This document shows positions 24,516 through 33,180 of a stretch of DNA of 64,000 nucleotides, piece after piece. Both the position numbers and the translations under genes were made by a program. The first letter of the stretch is position 1; the number at the start of each line of letters is the position of its first letter. The stretch comes from SOIV01 sp964435925 (GTDB taxonomy: Bacteria; Acidobacteriota; Aminicenantia; Aminicenantales; Aminicenantaceae). The DNA is taken from the NCBI GenBank assembly GCA_964435925.1, contig CAYTBG010000001.1, positions 14,677 through 78,676 on the forward strand, in the 5' to 3' direction. A model generated the notes under the pieces. That model was not told where the DNA came from and did no database searches. It saw nothing but the letters and a program-made list of their open reading frames with translations.

Positions 24516-25868
24516 TTATTTTTCTTTTATGCCTTCTTTTAAAACCGCGGCCAGTTTATCAATCTCTTCTCTCTTATGCATCTCGGTCACACACACCAGG
24601 GCACATTTCTTAAGCTCTGGATAGTATTCACCAAGGTTCAAGCCTCCGACAATTCTTTTTTTTCTGAGAAAGCCACTGATTTTTTCGAAACCTCCTGAGA
24701 ATTCAAGTACAAATTCGTTGAAAATATTTCCCTTGAATTTTCTTTTTATCCCTTTTATCTGGCTAAGTTTTTCCAGGGCATAATTGGCTTTCTGGATATT
24801 CTGCCAGGCAAGCTCTTTTAATCCCTCCCGGCCCAATGTTTCCAAGAAGATCGTAGTCCTCAATGCACACCAGGCCTGGTTGGTGCAGATGTTTGAAGTG
24901 GCTCTTTCTCGTCTTATATGCTGTTCTCTCGTGGATAAAGTCAGAACAAATCCTCTTTTCCCATCTACATCCTTTGTCTGACCTGCAATACGCCCCGGGA
25001 ACTGGCGAATATATTCCTTGCAACAGGCCATGAATCCCAGATAGGGACCGCCAAAACTCAAAGGAAGCCCAAAGGACTGCCCTTCCCCTACTACGATATC
25101 AGCTCCCAGCTTTCCCGGGGCCTCCAGAATGCCAAGTGATACTGGTTCTGTGACCACAACTATGGATAAAGCCTGGACGCTGTGAGCAAGGTCAGATATC
25201 TTTTTAAGGTTTTCTATTATCCCCATAAAATTGGGCGACTGAAAGACAACAGCTGCTGTCTTATCATCCAGCTTTTTTCTTAAATCCTTAAGGTCGAACT
25301 CTCCCGTCTCTGAATATTTGATCTCCTCAATCTCAACTCCCAAGTTTTTCACATACGTTTGGATTACTCTTCTGTAATGGGGGTGGAGGGTTTTGGCTAT
25401 TATAACCTTTGATTTTCCTTTCAAGCGATGGGCCATAAGAACTGCCTCAGCCGCAGCAGAAGCCCCGTCATAAAGGGAAGCATTGGCGATATCCATTCCC
25501 GTCAACTGGCAGATGAGAGTCTGAAACTCAAAAATGACCTGGAGTGTTCCCTGACTGACTTCAGGCTGGTAAGGAGTATAGGGGCTTATAAACTCTCCTC
25601 TGGAGCTTAAATAATCCACGATGCAGGGAATCACATGGGAGTAAGCTCCTGCTCCCAAGAATGAAAGATAATGCTGATAGTTGTTTTTCTGTGTTATTTT
25701 CTCGAAAAGCTGAATTAGCTCGAGTTCTGTCATAGGAGAAGGAACATTAAGCTCCCTTTTCAACATTATGTCTTTGGGGATTGTGCTAAAAAGCTCATTA
25801 AGGGAAGAGATGCCGATTTTGGCCATCATCTCTTTCCTGTCTTTATCGCTCAGTGAGATGTAACTCAT
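24516..25868 (-). CDS. gcvPA: Glycine dehydrogenase (decarboxylating) subunit 1
   Basis: A 450-residue N-terminal half of the split P-protein, normal length. Recognisable blocks are LSFLGAGAYSHVIP, SPYTPYQPEVSQGTLQ, GMDIANASLYDGA and the C-terminal GFVLTLSTREQHIRRERATS. It forms the P-protein heterotetramer with GcvPB. It follows gcvH by 18 bases on the minus strand. The same operon codes for the T, H and P proteins but no L-protein (lipoamide dehydrogenase), which must be elsewhere. Confidence 0.95.
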   Translation of the reverse strand: MSYISLSDKDRKEMMAKIGISSLNELFSTIPKDIMLKRELNVPSPMTELELIQLFEKITQKNNYQHYLSFLGAGAYSHVIPCIVDYLSSRGEFISPYTPYQPEVSQGTLQVIFEFQTLICQLTGMDIANASLYDGASAAAEAVLMAHRLKGKSKVIIAKTLHPHYRRVIQTYVKNLGVEIEEIKYSETGEFDLKDLRKKLDDKTAAVVFQSPNFMGIIENLKKISDLAHSVQALSIVVVTEPVSLGILEAPGKLGADIVVGEGQSFGLPLSFGGPYLGFMACCKEYIRQFPGRIAGQTKDVDGKRGFVLTLSTREQHIRRERATSNICTNQAWCALRTTIFLETLGREGLKELAWQNIQKANYALEKLSQIKGIKRKFKGNIFNEFVLEFSGGFEKISGFLRKKRIVGGLNLGEYYPELKKCALVCVTEMHKREEIDKLAAVLKEGIKEK

Positions 25869-25886
25869 AAGCTAAATATTCCCTTT

Positions 25887-26273
25887 TTACTCTTCGATCC
25901 CCTCAATGAATTCTTCGTATTCAGAGGCTGTAATCAACTTTTCGAGTTCTGTCTCATCCTTTATTTTAAGACGAATAAACCAACCTTTGCCCTGAGGGTC
26001 TTGATTAACAAGTTCGGGGGAATTATCCAATCCCTTGTTTACCTCTATGACTTCTCCGGAAACAGGAGAGTAAACATCGGAAACCGCCTTAACGGATTCA
26101 ATGACTCCCATTGATTGATGAAATTCCAGTTTCTTTCCGACTTCAGGCAACTCGACATAGACAACATCTCCCAGCTGCTTTTGAGCAAAATCTGTAATCC
26201 CCACAGTCGCCTTATCGCCTTTCACCTGAATCCATTCATGGTCCTTAGTGTAGTAAAAGTCGTCAGGATACAT
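25887..26273 (-). CDS. gcvH: Glycine cleavage system H protein
   Basis: A 128-residue lipoyl carrier, normal length. The lipoylated lysine is K62 in GVIESVKAVSDVYSP. The start at ATG 26273 is preceded by AGGAGG on the minus strand and matches the family start (YPDDFYYTKDHEW). A longer in-frame reading to 26312 runs into the palindromic repeat array and is not supported. It carries the aminomethyl group between the P-protein and GcvT. Confidence 0.95.
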   Translation of the reverse strand: MYPDDFYYTKDHEWIQVKGDKATVGITDFAQKQLGDVVYVELPEVGKKLEFHQSMGVIESVKAVSDVYSPVSGEVIEVNKGLDNSPELVNQDPQGKGWFIRLKIKDETELEKLITASEYEEFIEGIEE

Positions 26274-26284
26274 CTTGCGCCTCC

Positions 26285-26620
26285 TGTAATGGCTTGATTC
26301 AGCCAAGCCCACCTTTTATGGGTATGGTTTCTCAAACCTGCTTTCTATTCAATCTTGTACGTGCTTGATTCACAAAGCACACCTTTTACTTCTTTTTGTA
26401 GGGGTTTGATTCATCAAACCCACCTTATTTCTTCTTGTAGGGGCTTGATTTATCAAGCCCACCTTATGTTTTTCTATGTAGGTACTTGATTTATCAAACC
26501 TACCTTTATGGGCTTTGTTTCTCAAACCACATTTCATTTCTTCTTGTAAGGGCTTGATTTATCAAGCCCACCTTATGTTTTTCTATGTAGATAACTTGAT
26601 TCACCAAGCATACCTTTATC
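26285..26620. repeat. Array of co-varying short palindromes between gcvT and gcvH
   Basis: About seven to nine imperfect units fill the gap, spaced irregularly (roughly 25–60 bases): for example near 26285, 26355, 26396, 26435, 26477, 26545 and 26586. The typical unit is TGTAGGGGCTTGA, TT or TC, TATCAAGCCCACC. Arms change together between units (GGGTTTGA with TCAAACCC; GGGCTTGA with TCAAGCCC; GTGCTTGA with AAAGCAC), keeping the hairpin. It lies inside the gcv transcription unit. A second cluster of three units is at 40648–40754. Confidence 0.8.
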
Positions 26621-26627
26621 GAATGGC

Positions 26628-27722
26628 TCAACTCTCCTCACCTTTTTTGTAAAAAGGAGTGGGAACCACTCGGGCTTTGATCTTTCTGTCCCTTATTCCA
26701 ATCTCAAATTCTGTTCCTATCTCTTTATATTCAACGGGAAGATAGGTTAAACCTATGCTCTTTTTCAAGTAAGGAGAAAAAGTGCCTGAATTTACCTCAG
26801 AGACTTTATTGCCTTCTATGAAAACTGGGTAATGCGGCCGGGCTATTCCCCTCTCTATGACCTCAAAACCAACTAATCTTCTAATGATTCCCTCTTCCTT
26901 CTGCTTTAGGAGAGCTTCCCTCCCTAAAAACTCTCCTTTTTTATATTTCACAAGCCAGCCCAAACCAGCTTCAAGCACTGTTGTAGTCTCATCTATATCA
27001 TTTCCATAAAGCATGAGTCTTGCTTCCAGGCGAAGAGTATCTCGAGCGCCCAACCCTATAGGAACAACACCCAAGTTTTTTCCTCTTTCTAAAATAACGT
27101 CCCAGATCTTTTCCGGCCGGGAAGAAAGAGTGTATACCTCAAAACCATCCTCTCCTGTATAGCCAGTGCGAGAGACAAGAACTTCCTCTTCCTCTATTTC
27201 TCCCCAACTCGATCCGAACAAATTCATCTCCTCTATATTAACATCAATCAAAGGCTTAAGAATTTCCAAAGCCCTGGGTCCCTGAAGAGCAAGCTGAGTA
27301 TAGTCATCACTTTTGTTCTCAACCTCTACATCAAAACCTTCTTTATGACTGAGAATCCATTCATAATCCTTATTAGAATTAGAACAGTTCACGACCAGCA
27401 GGTATTTCTCCTGCTCCAGGCAATAGACCAAAAGGTCATCAACAAAAGTCCCCTGCGGAGTGGTCAAGCAGGAGTACTGTGCTTTCTCAGGGGTTAGACG
27501 AGCAGCATCGTTGGGTGTCAAATACTGAACAAAATCAAGAGCCTGTCTTCCTGAAATTACAATTTCTCCCATATGACTCACATCAAAAAGTCCTGCCTTC
27601 CGGCGGACAGCCAGATGCTCATCAATAACTCCACTATACTCCACCGCCATCTCCCAGCCGAAAAATTCAATCATCTTGGCGCCAAGCTTTTTATGGGAAG
27701 AATTAAGGCGGGTTTTTTTCAA
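26628..27722 (-). CDS. gcvT: Glycine cleavage system T protein (aminomethyltransferase)
   Basis: A 364-residue protein, normal length. Family motifs include GAKMIEFFGWEMAVEYSGV near the N-terminus, AGLFDVSHMGEI, GYTGEDGFE and GLGARDTLRLEA. It transfers the methylene group from lipoyl-GcvH to tetrahydrofolate. The start is a TTG at 27722 with GAGGAAAG upstream. It is the first gene of the gcv–gly operon. The gap upstream holds one copy of the argS-start repeat, which shows that gcvT and argS were once divergent neighbours. Confidence 0.93.
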   Translation of the reverse strand: MKKTRLNSSHKKLGAKMIEFFGWEMAVEYSGVIDEHLAVRRKAGLFDVSHMGEIVISGRQALDFVQYLTPNDAARLTPEKAQYSCLTTPQGTFVDDLLVYCLEQEKYLLVVNCSNSNKDYEWILSHKEGFDVEVENKSDDYTQLALQGPRALEILKPLIDVNIEEMNLFGSSWGEIEEEEVLVSRTGYTGEDGFEVYTLSSRPEKIWDVILERGKNLGVVPIGLGARDTLRLEARLMLYGNDIDETTTVLEAGLGWLVKYKKGEFLGREALLKQKEEGIIRRLVGFEVIERGIARPHYPVFIEGNKVSEVNSGTFSPYLKKSIGLTYLPVEYKEIGTEFEIGIRDRKIKARVVPTPFYKKGEES

Positions 27723-27761
27723 AATCTTTCCTCTGCGAAATTAATTTACTAACATATAACT

Positions 27762-27858
27762 TTTCCCGATGCAAGAAAAATCGTCAGAAGTCTTGTCCAA
27801 AAACACAAATCTGATATAATTAGAAACCAATCATGCTTGAATTTAAAAATTACCTAAA
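27762..27858 (+). repeat. Left copy of the ~90-bp direct repeat (argS promoter and 5' end)
   Basis: Bases 27765–27852 match 38611–38698 with a single mismatch (A versus G in the CCAAAAAC/CCAAAGAC stretch), and similarity goes on a few bases either side. The segment holds the argS-type promoter (TTGTCC 27793, TATAAT 27815) and the ATG at 27833. It marks the left border of the inserted segment that ends at 38608. Confidence 0.9.
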
Positions 27859-27865
27859 TTTGTGA
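27833..27865 (+). pseudogene. Truncated 5' fragment of argS
   Basis: ATG 27833 encodes MLEFKNYLNL and then TGA. The first eight residues are those of the true ArgS starting at 38679 (MLEFKNYL). The Tyr and Leu codons differ synonymously (TAC CTA here, TAT TTA there). The fragment is what remains of, or was copied from, the argS start at the left island border and still has an intact promoter. Confidence 0.8.
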
Positions 27866-27901
27866 GAGTTTAAATGATATTCTTTGGAACACGAAGAGAA
27901 T

Positions 27902-29377
27902 ATGGAAGTTAAAGAAAGGAAAGAATTAGAAGTCGCTGTCGATAAAAGACACATTGTCTCTATCGGCGAACGCCTCTATACAGAAAGCGTAGAGCTTCTC
28001 AGAGAACTTGTCAACAATGCCTATGATGCTGACGCAACCAAAGTCCACGTAGAGATCACTCCTGAAAGAATTGTAGTCAGAGATAATGGCTCAGGCATGG
28101 ACGAAGAAGGTCTAAAACAATATTTTATCATCGGTTCTGAAGAGAAAGTCATTCATTCTCGCTCTCCAAAATTCGGAAGAACTAGAATAGGACAGTTTGG
28201 TATCGGAAAATTTGCGTCATTATCTGCTGCTTCCTGTTTTGAGGTTATAACTCAACATAAAAATTTTGCAGCGCGAGTCATTTTTGACAAAAAAGCCTGG
28301 AAGAAGGCAAAAGACAGGTGGCGTCTTCCGCTAGAAATTCTTGAGCCTGATCATCAAAGAGCAAACGGCACAACTGTCATTCTTTCTGAACTTTCTAAAT
28401 CATTTGCCTTTGAAGAAGTGGAAAAAAAATTAATAGAAGGGGTTCCACTTAAAGCCCCTGATTTTACAGTGTATTTAAATAATCGCCGGCTTTTACCAAG
28501 AAGCCTTGTTGGCCAAAGGATTCCCATCATGGAAGGCTGCAAATACGGGCTTGTCTCAGGAGAGATTGTCATCACTCCCAGCTCGATGGCTTTGTTAAAA
28601 GATTTGGGTATCGATGTAAAAGTAAAGGCAGTTACTATAAAAAGGGAACTCTTCGGAATGGAAACCTGGGGAAAAGTTGTAGCCAGAGTAAAAGGGGAAA
28701 TTAACGCAGATTTTCTTCCTATAACCAGCGACCGTTCAAATTTCGTGATTGATTCAGATGAATATCAAGAATTCCTCAAAATTATGAAAAAGCTTGTAGA
28801 TATTATCAAAAAAACTTTGGGAAAGGAAGCTGATAGGAGGGAAGACCGAAAAGCCAGCCGTGTAGTAAAAGAAGCTCTGCAAAGAATTCATAAATCATTA
28901 GCCCGAAACCCGGAATTATCACCGTTCGGTCCTATTCCTTACGGTGAAGAAGGAGGGATAGGAGGAGGTGCTGTGGCTGAAGGGGAAAAGAAAAAAGCTG
29001 AAGATGAATCTGAAATTAGACCGCAAAAAAAAGAGGCCAAACAGAAACCAAAAACCAAAAGACGACATCATCCTCTGGTGAAAAAAATCACCCCTAATGC
29101 CATTGTGCGCAGGATGAGGATGGGAGATAGTAGCGTCTCTGTCTGCCTTGATTTTTTTGGGGAATCAGGGCCGGAGTGCTTTTCTGAAGGGAATGTTATT
29201 TACATCAACCGGGACCATCCTCTCTTCAAGAGAGAGTCAAAGAAAGCTGCTACCTATACCATGTACTTAGCACGCCTTTTAACACAAGAGATCTCTTTGA
29301 TGAAAGAGACGCGAAGCCCCCGCCTTGCTTTCAGCCGCCAGAGTAAACTTCTCAAAGACGCCTTTGTAGAAGAATAA
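27902..29377 (+). CDS. GHKL (HSP90/gyrase/MORC-like) ATPase
   Basis: A protein of about 491 residues. The N-terminal GHKL ATPase fold shows the N-box ELVNNAYDADA, the G1 box DNGSGM and the G2 box GQFGIGKFA. An S5-like transducer region follows (DRSNFVIDSDEYQEF), then a lysine/glutamate-rich linker (about 355–405) and a C-terminal domain of about 90 residues that I do not recognise. No histidine-kinase dimer domain is present, so it is not a sensor kinase. The build recalls MORC- or HSP90-type ATPases linked with DNA or defence. ATG 27902 is preferred; TTG 27884 is possible; neither has a good ribosome site. It is the only plus-strand gene in the island and sits next to its left border. Confidence 0.7.
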   Translation: MEVKERKELEVAVDKRHIVSIGERLYTESVELLRELVNNAYDADATKVHVEITPERIVVRDNGSGMDEEGLKQYFIIGSEEKVIHSRSPKFGRTRIGQFGIGKFASLSAASCFEVITQHKNFAARVIFDKKAWKKAKDRWRLPLEILEPDHQRANGTTVILSELSKSFAFEEVEKKLIEGVPLKAPDFTVYLNNRRLLPRSLVGQRIPIMEGCKYGLVSGEIVITPSSMALLKDLGIDVKVKAVTIKRELFGMETWGKVVARVKGEINADFLPITSDRSNFVIDSDEYQEFLKIMKKLVDIIKKTLGKEADRREDRKASRVVKEALQRIHKSLARNPELSPFGPIPYGEEGGIGGGAVAEGEKKKAEDESEIRPQKKEAKQKPKTKRRHHPLVKKITPNAIVRRMRMGDSSVSVCLDFFGESGPECFSEGNVIYINRDHPLFKRESKKAATYTMYLARLLTQEISLMKETRSPRLAFSRQSKLLKDAFVEE

Positions 29378-29391
29378 AAAGCAAAATAAAG

Positions 29392-30114
29392 CTAAAGCCT
29401 AAAAATCGTTGTATTATTTTTCAGCCAATCTTTTCGTTTTTGGTAATCTGGTATTACAATAGAAACAAGCTTCCAAAAATCCGAGGAGTGATTTTTGATT
29501 TTTAAATGGCACAGCTCATGTACAACTATATAATCGGCGATGGAAACCGGAGCCATTGAGATCCGCCAGTTAAACCTTAATGTGCTATCTTTCGAACAGC
29601 TTGCCCAACGCTTTTTCTGATCTTTTATTATTATCTTTTTAGGAAACAAATTCAGCAACTTACTATAGCGGTTAACCCTTTGTTTGATAATCTTTGTTGA
29701 TTTTTCAAAATACCATTTTATCAAAGTATCTTTGATTATTTCTTTTCTGTCTTCGGGAGCTAAATTACTATGAACATATATGAATAATCTTCTTCCAGAT
29801 AACTTCGGGATACTTAGATAATTTTCTTCCTTTATTTTTAACCGATATTTTCTACCCAACAACAAAATTTGTTCTCCGCTTACAAGCTCTTTTTCTGGAA
29901 AGAGCATAGCCAATCTTTTGAAATGTTCTTGTTTTTCCAGAATCCACAGGGCCTTTTTTTTTACAATTGTCTTGATTTTTTCCCTGCTGAAATTATTTGG
30001 AGCCAACACAATAACCTGGGAAGCAAGAGTTACATTGATAGCCAGAGTTTTTTTGCGATTTCCCCTTTTAATAGTGTAGTCAATGCGTTTTGTGCCGAAA
30101 TTAATATAATCCAT
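29392..30114 (-). CDS. YgjP-like (DUF45/M48) zinc metallopeptidase
   Basis: A 240-residue protein with the zinc motif H199-E-L-C-H203 and a further His at 209 (HELCHLKIKNHS). It also has the family segment KKRWASCSKDSTLRFNWRI just before it. This is the YgjP-like DUF45 group, often encoded beside type I restriction genes. It begins two bases after the hsdR stop, so it is the last gene of the RM operon. Its role in restriction control is not established; a protease of this kind could process or turn over HsdR. Confidence 0.85.
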   Translation of the reverse strand: MDYINFGTKRIDYTIKRGNRKKTLAINVTLASQVIVLAPNNFSREKIKTIVKKKALWILEKQEHFKRLAMLFPEKELVSGEQILLLGRKYRLKIKEENYLSIPKLSGRRLFIYVHSNLAPEDRKEIIKDTLIKWYFEKSTKIIKQRVNRYSKLLNLFPKKIIIKDQKKRWASCSKDSTLRFNWRISMAPVSIADYIVVHELCHLKIKNHSSDFWKLVSIVIPDYQKRKDWLKNNTTIFRL

Positions 30115-30115
30115 T

Positions 30116-33100
30116 CTAATCCTTAAATCTGGCTCTTGCTAATTCCAAGACTTCCCTAGTAAATAATTCCAGTTTGCGATCAGGAAAGTTAATTTTTCTC
30201 AAACGATTTTTGATATCTCTTCGCATTTCTTTCTGAATATCTTCTTTTTCTACCCAATCAATAACTCTCTTTCTTTTTATGATTTCAACAATGTCTCGGG
30301 TCAAAAGACATCTTTTCTCATCGTCCCCACTAAAAAGTTTATTACTATAGGGTTCCAATAATCCATAAAAAGCAAATTCATCCAGTGTGAATCCTTTTTC
30401 TTTAGCAATAGCTTCTTTTTTCACTTCTTGTTTTCCGAGTTCTACTAGATCTTTAAGCAATTCCGCCTCATCTTTACGCCTTTGGCTGTCTTCTTCAATA
30501 ATTGCTTCAAGTTTCTCCTCCAGGGACTCGTAGAAATGCGGATCTTCCCCAACTTTGGAATGTATCGTTTCACGTATAGCCTGTTCAACATGGCTCGCCT
30601 TGGCTCTTGTACTTCCCTTAATATCCAGTTTTTCTTCAAAATCAGGCGCAGTGATTTTTATAGGCTCCAAGATTTTTTCAATCCCTGTATCAACGATATG
30701 AGCATGTATGAGTTTCTCAACTTTCCGGCTGCAATTCTCAAGACTCAATCTCTCATCACGATAAAGATTTCTTGCCCCTTCCCGGACCATCCCCAGAAAT
30801 TTGAAATCACCAATAAACGGCTCAACACTGGGATCAGGAATGAGCATATCCATGCTCTTTGCAAATTCCCTGAATAACACTTCAAATCTAGACCTTACAT
30901 CTTCAGGTTTAAGGATTTCGAGACACTTCTGGAGTATTTCTGCAGGATTGGCCTTCCGATCAACAGTTTTAAATAATTGCATGGCCTTTTGATGAGCATC
31001 CTGGAGGGATGAGATTTCCCTGTGCCAGTCATCCACGCTGAATAAACCGACGAGGTCTTCACTGTCAAAGATCGCCAAAGCTTTTACCAGCTCCTTTCCA
31101 ACACCCACATAATCAACGACCAACCCAAAATGTTTCCTTGGATAAGGCCTGTTGGTCCTGGCAATGGCCTGAAGCAGCGTATGTTCTTTCAATCTCTGGT
31201 CAAGATACATAACCTGCTCAATTGGGACATCAAATCCTGTCAGCAATTTATCACATACTATAAGAAACTTAAGAGGATTCGATGGACTGAGAAAAACATC
31301 TTTTCCTGTAATCCGGTCTTCTTCCTGGGCTGTGCGGCGGTATTTATTCTTCCATTCTTTAGGGTCATCGTTATTAACCGTCATGACAACTGTCGACCAG
31401 GAAGGATCGACAAACTTATCCATCGCTTTCTTATACATAACCGCTGTTTTCCGTCCTGAAGCAACAAGCTGGGCTTTGAGTCCATTGGGCTCAATTTTTT
31501 CCACATAATGATTCACGATATCTATTGCAATGCGCTCTATTCTCCGCGGAGCACTTAAGATAGCATCTACTGTTGCGTACCGTCTTTTTATTTCAGCCAA
31601 TTCCTTTGGAGTTTTTTCGGGAAAGAGCTCTTTGAGCAGCCTGTCAATCGAAGCTCCCACAACCTGAAGATTGGTCAGCCGGCTTTCATATTTAACCGGA
31701 ACAGTAGCTTCATCCTCCAGTGACTGTCGCATATCATATCTGTCCAGATATTTTTTGCCTGGAGGACTGAAATGCCGGTAAGTGTTTCTGTCTCTTTTAT
31801 CAAGCGGAGTTCCGGTAAAAGCAAAGAGACTTGCACTGGGAAACGCTTTTCTTAGGTTTAGAGCATAAAAGCCATACTGTGTTCTATGCGCCTCGTCTGT
31901 CAGAATGATTATGTTTTTAGCCTCGGATAAAGGTTTTGCAAGAGCCTTGCGGAATTTTTGAACGGTCGTCATAACTGTAATTCCGATTTCGCTGCTCAAC
32001 AGGTCGTAGAGTTCTAGATGGGGCATTTTCTCTGCCATAATCGGATTGGGGAAATTGCAATTCCTGAAGGTTTCAGTAATCTGTCTGTTCAATTTCTTCC
32101 TGTCCGTAACAATAAGGATTATGGGATTCTTTAATTTTTCCTGCTCTCGCCTCAATTTCACAACGGCAAAAAGCATGATCAGTGACTTGCCCGAACCCTG
32201 CCAGTGCCAGATAATTCCTCTTTTATCAGGTTCGCTTTTCACAGTTCTAACTATTTTATTAACTGCGGAAAACTGCTGATAGCGGCAGACTTTTTTGACG
32301 ATTCTATGCTCTTCTTTGCTGTAGTCAAAAACTATAAAATTCTGAATAATATCCAATAAATTTGGCTTTCTCAAAAGCCCTGCAATCAAGACCTCCTGCA
32401 TCGGAGGATGGCCGCTGATATCTTTTTCATCAATCAACCCCAGCTTTAGCATTTCTTTAACTGAGGGATGTTCAGCCATGTTGGGAAACTTGCCATCACC
32501 CGGATCCTTCCATTCATGATATTGCTCTTCTGACACATCAATGCAACCGTATTTGGCTCCGAAGAGATTGCAGCCGATAAGAATCTCGTTAGTCCAAAAA
32601 AGCTGGGTGATTTCTTCCTGATAGCGGATAAGCTGCCTCTGCGCTTTTAGAACACCGGTTTTTTTTGCGACCGGGCTTTTGCATTCGATGACGACAACAG
32701 GAAGGCCGTTAATAAAAATAACAATATCCGGACAATCTGTGGTTCTATGCTTTCTGACCCAGAATTGATTAACCGCTAAGAACTCGTTGTTCTCGATGTT
32801 TTCAAAATCTATAAAATTGACAGTTTGTTTTTGCCGTCTGGCACCGATGTCCTGATCAATGGAAATACCGGAAATAAGGTAACTGTGAAAAATGCGGTTG
32901 GTCTCAAGCGTGCCTTCAGATTGAATATGTGTGACTCTCCTGACCGCTTTTGTTATAGAATCCTCGGTAAGATGAGGATTAATTTTGGCCAACGACTTTT
33001 TGAGGCGTTCCTCTAAAATGACATCTCTTCGGGATTTTCGTTCGCAATCTTCTTTAAGATCAGGGTCTAGCTGGTCTCCATGTATATATTTATATCCAAG

Positions 33101-33166
33101 CCGCTTTAGCTGCTCGATGGCAGGCTTTTCTGATAAAGTATCTTCGTTAAATTTTTTTCCTGACAT
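30116..33166 (-). CDS. hsdR: Type I restriction enzyme R subunit
   Basis: A 1016-residue motor/nuclease subunit, normal length. The N-terminal nuclease domain has DIVIFINGLPVVVIECKSP (PD-(D/E)xK-type, ECK near residue 160). The SF2 translocase follows with Walker A WQGSGKS (about 320) and DEAH box LTDEAHRTQ (about 425), and a later helicase motif TGFDVPIEQVMYLD with IARTNRPY. It cuts DNA unmodified at the HsdS target after ATP-driven translocation. Motifs look complete. Confidence 0.95.
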   Translation of the reverse strand: MSGKKFNEDTLSEKPAIEQLKRLGYKYIHGDQLDPDLKEDCERKSRRDVILEERLKKSLAKINPHLTEDSITKAVRRVTHIQSEGTLETNRIFHSYLISGISIDQDIGARRQKQTVNFIDFENIENNEFLAVNQFWVRKHRTTDCPDIVIFINGLPVVVIECKSPVAKKTGVLKAQRQLIRYQEEITQLFWTNEILIGCNLFGAKYGCIDVSEEQYHEWKDPGDGKFPNMAEHPSVKEMLKLGLIDEKDISGHPPMQEVLIAGLLRKPNLLDIIQNFIVFDYSKEEHRIVKKVCRYQQFSAVNKIVRTVKSEPDKRGIIWHWQGSGKSLIMLFAVVKLRREQEKLKNPIILIVTDRKKLNRQITETFRNCNFPNPIMAEKMPHLELYDLLSSEIGITVMTTVQKFRKALAKPLSEAKNIIILTDEAHRTQYGFYALNLRKAFPSASLFAFTGTPLDKRDRNTYRHFSPPGKKYLDRYDMRQSLEDEATVPVKYESRLTNLQVVGASIDRLLKELFPEKTPKELAEIKRRYATVDAILSAPRRIERIAIDIVNHYVEKIEPNGLKAQLVASGRKTAVMYKKAMDKFVDPSWSTVVMTVNNDDPKEWKNKYRRTAQEEDRITGKDVFLSPSNPLKFLIVCDKLLTGFDVPIEQVMYLDQRLKEHTLLQAIARTNRPYPRKHFGLVVDYVGVGKELVKALAIFDSEDLVGLFSVDDWHREISSLQDAHQKAMQLFKTVDRKANPAEILQKCLEILKPEDVRSRFEVLFREFAKSMDMLIPDPSVEPFIGDFKFLGMVREGARNLYRDERLSLENCSRKVEKLIHAHIVDTGIEKILEPIKITAPDFEEKLDIKGSTRAKASHVEQAIRETIHSKVGEDPHFYESLEEKLEAIIEEDSQRRKDEAELLKDLVELGKQEVKKEAIAKEKGFTLDEFAFYGLLEPYSNKLFSGDDEKRCLLTRDIVEIIKRKRVIDWVEKEDIQKEMRRDIKNRLRKINFPDRKLELFTREVLELARARFKD

Positions 33167-33180
33167 TCAACCAGGCCCCT

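Noticed and set aside
26285..26620. Possible CRISPR array between gcvT and gcvH
   Set aside because: Units are hairpins with changing arms and no constant repeat or unique spacers of regular length; no cas genes are near.
27723..27832. Glycine riboswitch upstream of gcvT
   Set aside because: The leader on the minus strand is short and AT-rich, without the paired GGAGAG/CCGAAGGAGCAA-type elements I would expect.
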